DNA of 64,000 bases. It comes from Brachionus rotundiformis. Lineage: Eukaryota > Rotifera > Eurotatoria > Ploima > Brachionidae. The notes beneath the pieces were generated by a model. It was not told the DNA's origin. It ran no database searches and saw nothing but the letters and a program-made list of their open reading frames with translations. Below are positions 36,863-50,096 of this stretch, piece by piece. Both the position numbers and the translations under genes were made by a program. The stretch is from NCBI GenBank assembly GCA_016802295.1, contig JAESIW010000065.1:1359743-1423742 (forward strand), given 5' to 3'. Each line of letters starts with the position of its first letter. Within the stretch, counting starts at the first letter, position 1.

Positions 36863-39800
36863 TTTGGTATTTACAATTATTATTTTTAGTACAAATTTTG
36901 CTCACGTCTTTCTTGTTGATTAACAATTGATCAAACTCATTCTAGAGTTATTATCTATTAAATTAAAATTAAACAATCATAAAAATGAATCTTTTTGGTT
37001 GATGAAAAATTTTCAAAGTCTAAAGCCAACAAATCTTCAACTTTTAAATCCTGCATAAAACATAATCACAAGTCATACGGATAGACAAATGAACAAAATT
37101 TAAAATTTATTTGCTAATTAATTTCCTTATTTTAAATAAAATTAATCCTTCAACCAAGTATTTCTTTTTCTCTTGTTTTCAAGATTTAAACTCTTTAGCA
37201 TAATAAAAATTAAATAAAAATTTTTTATTGATAAAAACTCTAGAGAGATAAGGCCTGTTAAAAGATAAGACTAGTCGACCAACTTAAATGTCTTTTAAAA
37301 ACTTTAAAATTAAAATAGAAACTTAAAATTATCACTAAGTTATTTTAAATTGTTTCTTCTCTTTTGAATTCTTAAAGGTAATTTATTAAATTTCAGGGCA
37401 TAAGGGCTGAACATTTAGAAAAAACTGGGTCGTCACTAATCCTCGTTTTAATAATTAATATTTTTATCTTAATAAGTACACCTTCCGTTAATGGGCACAA
37501 GTACAGGACGGACACGTATGTTTATCTAAGAGTTAAATGCTGGTTTCTGACCGGATCGGGTCTTGACCAAATTTACGCTAAATAATAGATCAAAAACCTA
37601 TACCAACCTTTTGCTGTACTCCGAAATAAGAAAGAAAATTATTTTTAGAATATTTTGCCTTCAATTATTTTTACTTAAAACCAAAATAAACTTTTTTGTT
37701 TTATCTAAACTAGTTTCTTTATCTTTTGTTTTGATTAGAATTGATTAAACTTTTAAACTGAGTGAGGCATAAAAGGAAAGAAAATAGTTTTAGTAATGAA
37801 AACTTTTTGAAGATAATTGGAGTTGATTTATTCGGTCGAATAGCTCGACCGGCCGAACTAAGTCTATTTGTCAAGCAGCTAAATTTTATCCTGTAATTCA
37901 ATCAGATATTATTTGTGCTTTTATCCTTATTATTAGATAATCCTTTTGTCTATTTTTTAGCTTTATACATATCTAAGATAAAAATAATAGATTTTTATGT
38001 AAACGCAAAATCTAGCAATCTATTCAAAATGACTACTAGTTTAGATTGTGAATTGATTTTAAATGACTAATTATTTGAAAATAGAGGACATTGTTGTCAC
38101 ACAGGTATTTTCGTAATAGAAATATGTAAATATTTTCATTGAAAAAAGTGACAAAAATTTCCGTAAATATAATAAAATTTTCATAAATTAAAATTTTTAA
38201 ATGGACACTGAACTGATGAACTCTTAATATCTAGTTTACCTTTATTTTACCTTTCGTATAATAAATTAGTATAAAAATTAAAATTTTATGCATTGCTACG
38301 TGTCCTTATTTGTAATTTTATAGTTAACTATTTACTCAAACATTAATATTTTTTGATAGATGGCCCTTCATATTAATATAAACTTAGTGTTAGTTTTTTA
38401 GAGTGTACGAACGAGTTAAACTTAACATTTAAATTCATGAGTGACCAATTTACTTGAACATGGCACAAATTTTTACAAAACTATTCTAAACCGGCTATTC
38501 GTATAAAAAATTAATTATTTTTCAAAACAATTTATTTTTGTTAAACAATTAGAAATAATATACAATAAAGATGAAAATATTATTTTCTAACAAACTTTAA
38601 ATAATGAAAAACTCATTTCCAAGCTTCTTAAAAATATATGTGTTTTTTTACTTTTCTTTTAAAGTACAAGTTTTTTAATAATTTAAAAATTGTTATTTAT
38701 TTGATATATTTAACAGGATAACAAGAATATTTAATCTGCATAACTAATTTAGATTTTCTTTTTATTGCATAAAATTAAAAAGTTAATAATAACGATCTAT
38801 GAATTAATATTTTAAGTTTGCTTTCGTTATTATATTGATCATTTATATAATTTTTAATCTATTTGCGCATTAAATTTTAATGAAAAATATTTTAGCCAAA
38901 TTAACAAACTTAAATTGTGAAAAATAGCGTTTAAAGGTCTTATCTATAACATAATCAATATTTACTCTAAATCGAATAAAAACGAAAAAATATTTACATT
39001 ATAATTATTAACTAATATTTTTTTACTATTAATTAATGCTAATCCTTTACTATTTAAACAAATAAATCAATCAAACAAACGCTTTTTAATTTTATGAAAT
39101 AATTTTAATTTCTTTATTTAGAAAAATTACCATTTACCAACTTTTAAAAATTACTTTAAATAAATTTTTTTCATGCAAAAAATTTAATTATTTCTACAAT
39201 CTTTAAATGATTTAGAATTAAGTTTTAATTTTATTCAGATGAAGTACAAAAGTAAACAGACAACGTTTTACTCAACTTAATATAATCAAAAAAATATACT
39301 TTTCCTTATATTTTATTGTCTGGATGGAATATGTAATTTACATAAAATTGGACTGAGCTTTTTTAAAAATATACTTAATTATAGTTAAAACATATTTTAT
39401 GGAGCTTAAACGATTCATCTTTTTTTATTGCTACCTTTGGTCAAAAACTCATTTTCACGTTTAATTAAAGCAACGGAGCTATTTGAGTGAATCGTTGCTT
39501 CTGGCCACCAAACACCATTACAATTAGATAAAATCAATATTTAAATAAATATATAATTATTTAAATATTTGAAATAGAAATTCTAATTGTTTGGTTAAAA
39601 GGAAAATTATTGAATCATTCAGTAGAACCTTTGTGATAATGCCCAAAGATTAGTAAAACAGAACAATTTTAAAAGTAATTAAAGTTGTTGCTCAAGGTGT
39701 GGCCTAAAATTTCTAGTTAATTCAAAAGCCTGAAAAGTTTGTTTACCTTTGGTATTTGGAATAATTAGTTTAGTCATAGCATTTCAAGAAAAATAAAATA

Positions 39801-41001
39801 GTTTACTATTTAACCAAATCAAAACATGTACTCTCGACTAGACTTTAGTATTTTTTTTAAATTAAGTAGAAAAATATCTTGGTTCTCATTAGAAAAGAAT
39901 AAATGATCTAGATTTAAATACTTTTAGTTTCACATGAAAAAAAAATGCTGAATTTATTGTATTTTAAATTGGCAAAATAATCAAATTAAGTCTGATTGAA
40001 ATTTATATTGAGGTTATCGCTTACAACTTATTTTATATTACTTCAAAATTATAAAAAAACAAACAAAACGGGAAAGGAAAAAACAAATTATTCAGAATTA
40101 ATTTTGAATTTTTTTATTTAATTCTCTTTTAGCAATATTCTTTTTTTTTAAAGGTCACAGTTAATTATTAATTATTCTTACTTTTTAATTAAATATTTAT
40201 TAATCAGTAAGGAATATGGCTGAAAGTCATGTAATTTTTGTTATTAATTACTTTTATAAAGGTCGAAAAAATTATAACCAAAATAGTGGTAAACTGAATT
40301 AGAAATATAAAAAAGGTTCTAAATTAGACCATCTCTTAAATACAATTGTAATAAAATATTTATTTTGTATCTTTTCGAATGATTTATTGATTTTGTAATT
40401 GGTACCAAGCATCGATTCGATTTTAATGGTTTTTATATTTCTGAATAAAAACTCTTTAATTAGTCAGATAAAATAAATCTGAAAAAAACATACTTTAATA
40501 TAATACTTAAGCTAATGATTAAATAATTTAAAAATTAAAAATTTTTTAAAAGTAAGCTCTTTCGAAAAATAACTAAAAAACTCTAGTTTTGCTTTTGTAA
40601 TGTCTATTAATGTAATCTAAGATTTTTTCTTAATTCCAAAATTTGAGCTTATTTGATTTCAAAGTATTTGGACTTAACCCTAAAAATTATAAATCAAAAA
40701 CTTTATTTGAAAAAAAAACCTAAAAAATCAAATAAAATATCTGTATATTTTTAATAAAATAGTTTCGTCTTGATATGATAAATTCGTATTGATAATTTTA
40801 TTAAAACCCAATTTTTCTATTTTTCTGTCAATCTTATTTTATTAATTTTCAAAACCAAATTTTATTAAGTAACTATTTAGTTTAAGATTATTATTTATAA
40901 TGAAAATTTTATTAAAAAAACTCTAAACCAAAAAAAATATTAATCTAATTTAAGCTTTAAAAAAAATAAATACATTATATTAATATTAATTTTATCATAG
41001 T
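36863..41001. other. AT-rich intergenic, upstream of afadin
   Basis: About 4.1 kb with the afadin promoter at its left end and the orphan membrane protein's 3' side at its right. Slightly less AT-rich patches lie at about 37380-37570 and 39420-39530. No exon is evident; short frames at 37563-37901 carry no family features. Confidence 0.55.
37831..37857. repeat. GC-rich hairpin in AT-rich DNA
   Basis: An inverted repeat: GGTCGA, five-base loop ATAGC, TCGACC, extended outward by TTC pairing with GAA past a small GGC bulge. It stands out because the surroundings are almost pure A/T. Function unknown. Confidence 0.6.
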
Positions 41002-42252
41002 TTAACAATTTAAACCAATATTGCCATCTAATTTAGGACCTAAATCACCAGACATTGGACATTTGAAAATTCCAGTATACCATAATTTATCTACTGTAAG
41101 CAAATCGTTTTTAGGATAAAATCCAACCTTGCCATCTTTTTTTTTCAAAAAGTTTTTTTCGCCAAAAGTTGAGGAGTCTATATCTTTGGCATAGATCACC
41201 GATGAAGGTTTAATTATTGAACATGTTGTTGTTCCATTTGGATTCAACTTGGAAATAGCCATGTTAAAAGAAATATAACCAAGTTTATATTTGTTTCCTT
41301 GAGGAGGCTTTTTTTCAAATTTAATTTCATAATGGTCCAATTTATCTGACTCAAAAAAATCTCTATCTTTGGCCAAAACTTTTAAGTCATTTCCTTCAAA
41401 TTTATAGCAAATATTTTGATTAAATCTTTTAATGCAAAATTTGTAATTTTGACTGTTTGATGCAAAGTCGGTTCTAATCTTAATTGGTACATCTTTAACT
41501 TCAATTATGTCTGTAATGTCTGACAACCAAATGTAAGAAGATCCATTTTCAGTATCCAAAGGCCATTTGGAAAATACGCCCACATTTTTTAGATATTTAT
41601 CAGTTGCAAAGCTCATTTGATTGAAATAGACCGGATTAGGGAGTTCAATGGCACCATTTGCACTAATCGGAAAATTGTTGAGTAAATGAATGGACACTGA
41701 AAGAAGAGCCATAATAAAAATACCAATGGTAGAAAGCATGTCTAAAACGAGGTTACAGCGTGTTTTTTTTGAATCCATGAACCAATTGAATAGGACGATT
41801 AAAATGAATCGGATTATGACGGCCAAAATTACAATGCTGGCTTTGGCAACTGAAATGATTGTTGGCTCACCATCTCTGCATAGAGTTATTATCAAATTTA
41901 AGGTTAACAGAGGAATGTCTTCGAATAAGATAACTAAAAAATTTGACAAACTTTGAGTCAAAAATGAAAATTTCTTTGTTTCACATAGATCGTCAGCGTT
42001 TTGAATTGTCTCAATGATAAAACTTAGAATACTAATGCAGCAAAAACCGAATATTATTTGTCTAATTAAAAGCTCAGGTGGTCCATAAACTAAACCGGGC
42101 TTAATTAATTCGACTTTGAGATAAAAATACCAATCAATTAATAAATTTATAATGTCAAATAGAAAAATGAAGTAAAATTTTATATATTTTCCTGGTCTAG
42201 TGTTGATAAAACGCCAACAACATGTGTCTTGGACAGATTTTTTCAGATTCAT
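41002..42252 (-). CDS. Orphan multi-pass membrane protein, five predicted TM segments
   Basis: Intronless 416-aa protein that I cannot assign to a family. The N-terminal 190 aa are strongly hydrophobic, with helices at about 25-45, 61-83, 96-123, 134-158 and 166-190. Short loops contain charged or conserved-looking motifs (LLIDWYFYLKVE, FEDIPLLTLNLI, NWFMDSKKTRCN). The remaining 225 aa are soluble, with NGSS and NGTT glycosylation sequons and six cysteines in CIKR, NICYK, TTCSII, FKCPM and the last residue (LNC). This suggests an extracellular, disulphide-bonded C-terminal domain, with the N-terminus cytosolic if there are five passes. No GPCR, channel or transporter signature is visible. The start ATG is well placed and no splice site is needed. 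Confidence 0.8.
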   Translation of the reverse strand: MNLKKSVQDTCCWRFINTRPGKYIKFYFIFLFDIINLLIDWYFYLKVELIKPGLVYGPPELLIRQIIFGFCCISILSFIIETIQNADDLCETKKFSFLTQSLSNFLVILFEDIPLLTLNLIITLCRDGEPTIISVAKASIVILAVIIRFILIVLFNWFMDSKKTRCNLVLDMLSTIGIFIMALLSVSIHLLNNFPISANGAIELPNPVYFNQMSFATDKYLKNVGVFSKWPLDTENGSSYIWLSDITDIIEVKDVPIKIRTDFASNSQNYKFCIKRFNQNICYKFEGNDLKVLAKDRDFFESDKLDHYEIKFEKKPPQGNKYKLGYISFNMAISKLNPNGTTTCSIIKPSSVIYAKDIDSSTFGEKNFLKKKDGKVGFYPKNDLLTVDKLWYTGIFKCPMSGDLGPKLDGNIGLNC

Positions 42253-43927
42253 GATTATTGGGTCCGATTTTAATTTTTTTTAAATCTGATTTTAATTTTT
42301 AAAAATTTATAAACTCTTTTAATTTTTTATGATAATCTTCTTTTTGAATTGATCTATGATTTTAGCGCAGATTTAAGACAAGCTATACAAAATAAATGTT
42401 TTATAGAAAATTAAAATTAAATAGCTTATAAAAATCATCAAAGATCAAAAAAGACACGATAACCATTATTTAGATTTTATTTTTTATTTTGTTTTTAAAA
42501 GATTGAGGTGATATAAGAAATTTTTTTTCTAACTACAATTTAAGTTAAATAGATTTTATTTTAAATTTAAAAATTAATTAGTATTTTGTTAAAATTTTAA
42601 ATTAATAGAATTCATTAAATTAAATATAAGTGAATTTTTTTATTAAACAAATTAAAATTGTTTCTTCCTGTTTTCTTTTTTAGTCATTTGATTTATTTTA
42701 TAAATTGGACAAGATATGCCATTATAAATATTTTTTTTTAGTTCTGTTCAAATGAATTAATATTTTTCTGTTGTTAATGACCTAATTTTCATACTCAACA
42801 CACATTGTATTGTTGTCTTAAAAGAAAGTTCCACAAGGCTGATTTCCACAAGTAATTCTGTTCATTTTTTCATTGATGATCTGTAAATTTTATAAAAGTG
42901 CATTTTTATATTTGAAAGACTGAAGCATTTCTATCATTGTTATCATTACTCTGGCTTTTCTGAAGTTTTAGAATTTTATTAGTATTTTTTCAATTAAATG
43001 AGTTTTTATGTAAAAATTTATTTATCAAACAATGTCTATCTTTAACCCAAAACCATTTAATGTCGTAAATTTTCAGCTTTTTTCTATTTAGACACATTTT
43101 TAGAATAATAGGATTAAAAATCGGATGATTTTTCCACAAGTGCCAGAAACTGAAAATTTATTTTTAGCATTATTTTTCACCATTTAATTTTTTTTTAATT
43201 CAAATTGAGCATCGCCAGAATTTTGGGGAAAAAAAAAGATGATCAAAGACAAAAATCTTTGAAATAAATGTATTTTTTTATAATTGGTAGTTTTTAAGTG
43301 AGTTTTTAAGATGTAAGTTATTTTTTAATCATTTATTATAATTCACTTTAGTTCTAATTAAATAGAAACATTTTCATAATTATATAATTTAAAAAAAATC
43401 AAAAAAAAATTAAATAATTCCTAATTACCGTAAAATAAAGTAAAATATTATCAAAAAAAATTCTTTTTATAGATATGCCGTATAACAAAAAAAACAAAAT
43501 TAAAACAAAAAATAAAAGCTTCTATAACGGAGCAATAAAATAAAATAATTCTTTAAAAACTCTCTCTATTTTATTTAATTGTTTCGTGGACAAGTCCCCA
43601 GTCTTATAATTCTGCGACTTTGAATCGTTTGATCATGCTAAGAAAATTTCAATATAAAATTGAATCCCCAAACATTATTTAAAAAAAACATCATCAAGTC
43701 GAGTATCTACACAAATTTGTACAAATTCAGCTTTACCAAATCAGATACAAAAGCTCGACAAAATTCGACCGCTTTTTTTGTATGTAAAAATCATTTAATT
43801 TTCATTTTCACTAAATAATTGGTATTAAATAATTTAAAAATCGGCTATGATTGTCATTTTAAAAAATTCGAAACAATTAATTTATTCTTTATTTGATTAA
43901 TCCGGATAAATAGCTTAATAAAATTTT
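42253..43927. other. Intergenic; possible Smad4 3' exon/UTR
   Basis: About 1.7 kb between the orphan membrane gene and Smad4. The 43560-43770 patch is less AT-rich and contains acceptor-like sites on the minus strand (TTCTTAG at 43638). It could be the last Smad4 exon or 3' UTR. Confidence 0.45.
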
Positions 43928-46699
43928 TTAAAATAATTTAAAAATAATTTTTTTATTCAAATAAGTAAAAATCTTACCTGCATTAGAATTTGGGTTATTT
44001 AGGCTCAAGCTATTTATTAACTGGTCTAAAAATTGAAGCGGTCGATTGAGCTGTACCTCGCACCAGCACGGAGTCTCGAGAATAGTCTTGCGGGGATAAT
44101 CAGGACCCCAGCCTTTCACAAAACTAAATCTCAGCCTACAAAGACGCCTCAGGTCGTCAACATTTATAGCATTGCTGTTGGTATTATTTAGCATTGAATT
44201 GGGACTTTGTTGGTTATTTTGTTGTTCCACAGAAGCTGCCAATTTTAAGCATCTGAGACACTCTTTTAAACTGAATACTTTAACATAACTTCCGGGATAT
44301 ATTTTGTGAACAGCATCGAAAGGTTCACGACCCGACTCCCTATCTAGATAGTAGCTTTCAAAAAAAACACTATACTCGCTCAAGCATCGCACATACACAC
44401 TTCCATCAGACAAATTTTCAAGCTGTACTCCTTTGCCAATGTGCAAACGAGCCTTTTCGCTTGCGTTAGTTCTTTGAACATTTGTCAACGCCCCAAGACA
44501 AAATCTGTCCTCTCTGGATGAGTCGAAAAATCCGTCAATAACCACTGATTGGTACATAGAGCGGACTTTAAATATATCGGCTATTTGTAGATCACCTTCG
44601 TAGTAGTTAATAGTGCACCAGTAGTCAGGCACAGGGGTATTTAAATCGATCTCTGGGAATTCTTCGTGAAGCCATACTTCGACAGGCTGAGAACTAATTA
44701 GGGAAGCGTTTGAGTACGGAGATGGATATGATCCTTGCCAATCTTGGGTTAAGCGTCGTGGTGTTTGGTTTACTGATGGAAGAGAAGAATTTGATCCAGA
44801 ATTTAAAATGTTTAGCTGTAACTCGCTGTTGTTTTGATTTCTGTTAAGACTGGTCTCATTTGAAGATGAGTTGAATAAGAGCTGATTTGTGTTTATAATT
44901 GGATTGTGTGGGTTATTTCCAGAAAGAAGCGACTGATTGTTATTTGCTGGCCCATTCAATGCTGAAAAATATTGGTGGTTGTTATTGGTGTTTGGTTGGT
45001 TGGGCAGTTGTCCTAACGAATCTATGGAAAATATTTATTTATATTAATTAATTATTGTTAAATATGATAGATCTTAGATTATAATTTAATTAAAATTTTT
45101 TTAATAAATTTTATCAAATTCATTTTTATAACTTATAAACTGATGCTATTTAAAATACATAAGTTGACTACTTCAGTTTAAAGCTAAAATAGTTGACTAC
45201 TTCACTTTTAAGCTATTTTTTTAAAAAAATTTATTTAAACATTTTTATTTCAATCAAAAGCATTAATTTTTATTAAATAAAATAATTTTTTTATATATTT
45301 TTTGTTTCGTAAGTTGGATTCAGTTGGAAGTATTGATAAGAAAATTACTAAAACTTCAGGTTGGCGTTTTGCTAGTAGTCTTTAAAAAATACCTATCTTT
45401 TAAATTCCTTCTTTGCTTCTAAAAATCTCAAACTCTTTTTTATAAACAAAAAAAAATTGGAAATTTTGAATGCAATCAATTTATCATACTAAAAAATGAT
45501 TATTTTATTAATTTAATATTTTTGTATATTGAGTAAGTGCGGCTTTTTAAAAGCTTTTAATGTTTGTCTCAATTGAAAATTATTTTAAATTGTCAATTAA
45601 GATCAATTAAAGATTAAAATAGTATAAGATAGAAGAAAAGACTTTCAATGAAATAATGCTTAGATTGTGTTGCTAATTTTGACTTACTTGGTATAAACAA
45701 ATTGCCAAATTGAGACAAATAAGCTTGAGAATTGGAAGCAGTGTTGTTAAGTGACTGCTGAATAGACACAGAACTAGATGGAACAGGTGTGCAAGCATTT
45801 GAAGAGGAGGATGTTTGATGTGCTTGCATCAGAGAGGTGTTCTGAATGGACTGGTTGGAATTCACCTGAACGTGAGAGTTTGACGGAGTCGAAACAGGCT
45901 CCATCTTAATCGATGAGTTAAGCTCATTTGATTGTTCGATTTGAGGCGATATTTGGGAATTGTTGGCCGATGAGCTGGCATGGGACATGAACGAGTTGTT
46001 GTATGAACGATTGGAGAGAGTCAAACCGGCCAGATCAAAACCAGGGGATATAACTCGCTGATAATGGTACGGATTTACGCACACATTATCCAATTTTAAA
46101 TCGAATGGAAACAAACATATTGGCAAATGCTTGAGTTCATTTTTGTGTAAATCTGGCCATCGCCAAAGTCGAGCATAGATCACATGTGGGAAGCCCTTGC
46201 GGCCAGCTACTTGCAAGCGGCCGTCTAGTGTACGCGGTATGGTAATACATTTTGTCTGAACGGTGCCTTTTTTTTGTACAGCTGTCATTAGAGCGTCCAT
46301 TTCGTCCGGCTTGTCCTTGAGCTTTTTGGCCAGACTTTCGATGGCTCGTTTGGCAAATTGTTCATTATCGGACGATTGCAAGTGGCACATAAGACTATGC
46401 ACCACGCTGGTCCATGTTTCACTAGACGAGTAGCGTTCAGAAGTGGCCGTGTTGCTCGGTCCAGCCGATGTTGACGCAGCTTGTCCGGCTGGAGACGGAG
46501 CCACACCCGAACTAGTAGGCTGAGGATAGCTGCTTGCCGATTGAGTGTTCACACTCAAGTTAGTCGAGCTGTAATTTACTTGGTTAAGTATGCTGTTTAT
46601 TGTCTGCTGGTGATGATGGTGAAGATGGTGCATTTGATGGTGTGCTGGAGTCGGTGCCCCATTTTGACTAGCCGTGTTAGGCGCCGAACTATTGCTCAT
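43928..46699 (-). CDS. Smad4/Medea co-Smad
   Basis: Common-mediator Smad of TGF-beta/BMP signalling; it binds DNA and receptor-activated Smads in the nucleus. Exons 45688-46699 and 43978-45021 are joined in phase 1 across a 666-bp intron; about 685 aa. The N-terminal 95 aa are Ser/His/Gln-rich and not found in most Smads. MH1 about 97-230: VHSLMCHLQ, then the DNA-binding hairpin RLQVAGRKGFPHVIYARLWR, with the zinc ligands in TKCITI, PICLF and NVCVNPYHY. The linker is Ser/Asn-rich. MH2 from about 469: PDYWCTINYYEGD, GDRF-like DRFCLGALTNVQR, RLHIGKGVQLE and FVKGWGPDYPR. The insert before DDLRRLCRLRFSFVKGW and the lack of a C-terminal SSXS tail mark a co-Smad. The C-terminus is unresolved: a strong GTAAGA donor at 43977 suggests a further short exon, and the unspliced frame ends at 43928. 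Confidence 0.95.
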
Positions 46700-49600
46700 T
46701 ATCTGTTCAATACACGTCTATGATTAAGTTTCTTTGATTAATAAATCATCTATCTTAGGTCAGTTTTAAGGTTTTCAAAGCATAAATCTATGATAAATTA
46801 TGATCATAAAATTTAGGTTTTTTTTATTCATAAAAAATAAGACAAATAATGAATATGGCCTTAAGTTTTTTGATTAGAATTAAACAAAAAGAGCATTGAA
46901 AATAGAAGAAAAATTTATTCATAATTTCAACCATGGTGTTTATTATTTTTCATATCTCTCTTTATATATAAATATATTTGTAGATCAAAAGCAATCTATA
47001 TAATTTATATATATATATATATATATTAATAATTATTAATTTTAATATTTAGGATTTTTTGCAAATGTCTATTTGAGAATAAATTTAAAACCGATTCATG
47101 TACTTCAATTGGATTTTTGTTCAGGTCTTTTTTTTTGTCATAGCATAGCAAAAAAATAAATTTTAGCTTATTTTAATGATCGATAGAAATAGTTAGATCT
47201 GGATTCGTAGTCATGGTTTTGACCAGACTAGAATAGAGTAGTTTATTAAAGAAAATATTTATTCAGAAAAATATTTAATTTAATAGATGACTAAAGGCGT
47301 TAAGTATTAATAGATGGATAATTACATGCATTAAAAACATAAACACTTTGGGACCAGTTTGAATAGTTTTTTACACATTTTTTTGTAAAATTAAATTGCA
47401 AAACATTAAAAAGCTATTTATCAGAATGTCGAATGTCTGGAAGCAAAAAATTTGAATGACCACAAGAAAATTTACCAAAGACCTGACTGAAATATTTTTT
47501 TTCCTCTGCTTTATTTTTGGTTTGTTTTTTCTATGATTTTGATATTGATTCTTGATTACAACAGTGGTTAAAGTTGCCTGATTATTTGGTAAAACATGGC
47601 TTAAAAAATGCAAATATTGGAAAAAAATCTTGAACATCGATTAATACTTGTATAAATATGAATAATAAATAAATTCAGTTTGATCATATTTTCTTTATTC
47701 AAATATAATTTTAATTATTTAAAATCTTGTTTGATTCCAGAATAAATATTTAATATGATAAACTTATTGAAAAGAATATTTTAGATTTTTGGTATTTTGA
47801 TTTGTTTAATGCACCACTTAAGCTTCAAGTTGTGGTTTTAATTCGAAATATTAATCCCAATTAACCCAGAAAAAGGATTTTTTATAAATATTGTCAGATT
47901 TAGATTTCATTTTCTTTTAAATAAGATTTTTTTGATAATAACCTAATTAATAAAAATTTTGATATCATAGAATTGGAAAATAAAACAATAAAATATTTCA
48001 ATTTTTTTGCAATAATATTTTACATCTGTCACATCTTGTCTAATTTAAAAAAAAAGATTTAATTATAAATTGAAAAAGATTTTAATTAATTTCTTAAGAA
48101 AAAAAAAAGAGAAAAATTCTATTAAAAACAATGTCTGTCTAATTTATCTTATGTTTTTATGACCTGAAAAAAGTTATAGTGATTAATAGGTTTATAATAA
48201 AAAACTGAATTGATTCTAAATAAAAGAGGATTTATATTTATTTATTTATTTTAATTCACATGTCTAAGTTTTTTGATTTTATGTTTTAAGAAATCCAAGA
48301 ATTTAAAAAAGATAAATTCTTAGTCTCTAGAAACACAAAAATCGATTTAAAAATATATTTTATATAAGATTAATAAGGTCTGAATCTGAAAATATCTAAA
48401 TATGAGGAATTTATGAGCTTTTTCAAAATACGCCCATAAATTTGAAATTCAAATATTGGTACTAGAATATTTTCATAAAAAATATTCATGATATATTTAT
48501 AATTTTTAATCGTGTTGCTTAATAAATAATCTTTTGAAACGTGATTTTATTATTTTAATAAATTAGTGTTTATTAACTTTAGAATTAATACTTATGAATA
48601 AAAAATTTCGACCCATATTTGAAAATTTGAAACGATATTAAATAATATAAGTTTATTAAAATATTTGCCTTAAATTTAATATTTTTAAGATATCAAGTCA
48701 ACAAAAACTTACTAAAATTTAAAACATTAGAAATAAATAATAATTCATTTGATTTTTTTACTACCGTTTAAGTATGCTTTTTAATCTAAAATAAGTTGCC
48801 ATAGTTTTTAAGAAAACATCTTAAAAATCATATTCCGAATAGATCATTAATAAATATTTGCACTAAATTTTGTTAATAGAAAAAAAAGGGTCAGATTTGA
48901 ATTTTTTGAAACCTGGCCTATTTATTATCTCTATAAAAACAAACTTATAATATTTTTTTAATGTTTGAAACCATATGACTTTTAATATTTCTTTCACTTC
49001 AGTTCCAATATAAAAATAAATAAAAAATTAGATAAATTATTCGCATAGAAACATTTTTATTGTTGCCTCAAGTTCAAATAAAAAAAATATAAGCAGCTTT
49101 TTTTAAATTTGCCTAATAATTTTTCTTTTTAGCAAATTATCAATAAATAAATGAAAAAGATTTACTTGAATTGTTGCTACTATATTTATTATGGTGGTAA
49201 AATATTTCAGTGAGATCAGTGAAAGTAATAAGAAATTTTAGATAAAGTTATAAGTTTATTATTAATTTTTATTTACAAAAAAACCATATTTTAACAATTA
49301 ATTTTACTTCGAAATAATAAATCAACTGTTTTTAATTAATGACTCTGTATTTGGGTTAAGATATAGTTCATTAGCTAGATTGGTACTAATTAGTCCGAGT
49401 TTCTAAATTGATACATTATTTTTTTACCTTAATTTGAAATAATGGCCTATTTAAAATTTAAAAAAAAATAACACAGTTTTTAAGATTTCTTGATTTTTTG
49501 TATTTAACTTTGCTTTTTTGTTTTTGGAGAAAATTTTAAATTTTATCAGCACAGATACCATGAAAAAGAGCTATTTTTTTTAAAAAAAGATTTTTCTTTA

Positions 49601-50096
49601 GTAGTTCGTTCAATTATCCTGCTTACCTGAATTCATAAAATATTTAAAATTTTTTCACCTTTAAAGCCAAGAATTGGAAAATTTGATTCTTGAGATTTAA
49701 TAATTTATGAATGGTTAGTTGAATTTTATTATATAGTTACAATAAACTTTGCCGAACACCAAATTCTTACTTTTATTTGGATCACTTCATTAAATTTAGA
49801 TATTTCAATTTATCTCAAGAAATATTTAGCATTTTAAGGTGATTTTGAAATTATTCCCAACAAATTTCAGCTAAAAGCAAATATTTTTCGATTTGCTGAA
49901 ATTTAAGCCAATTTTTTAATCATTTAACCAAAGAATCGACTTGGAATCAATTTATTTGTTTTTTTTTTGATTAAATTTAAAATTTTCACAACACATTTTT
50001 CAGATTTTAAACATGTTGAAAAAAAATCCTCACAATTAAAAAAAAAATTTTTAGTATCAACATCTGAATATTGAAGGGATTTTATAAATTCATTAT
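46700..50096. other. Divergent intergenic region, Smad4 and CHPF
   Basis: 3.4 kb separating the last minus-strand gene from the first plus-strand gene, so promoters of both should lie here. It is AT-rich, with a TA microsatellite at about 47007-47026. A minus-strand frame at 47371-47637 has no family features and I do not call it. Confidence 0.55.
47007..47026. repeat. (AT)n microsatellite
   Basis: About ten AT units in the divergent promoter region between Smad4 and the chondroitin polymerizing factor gene. Confidence 0.85.

Noticed and set aside
37563..37901. Short frames on both strands upstream of afadin
   Set aside because: They overlap each other, lack protein-family features and are not phase-compatible with the afadin start, which is clear at 36862.
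47371..47637. Minus-strand frame of 88 codons in the Smad4-ChPF gap
   Set aside because: The peptide is rich in F, I, N and K as expected from random AT-rich DNA, with no motif and no splice context.
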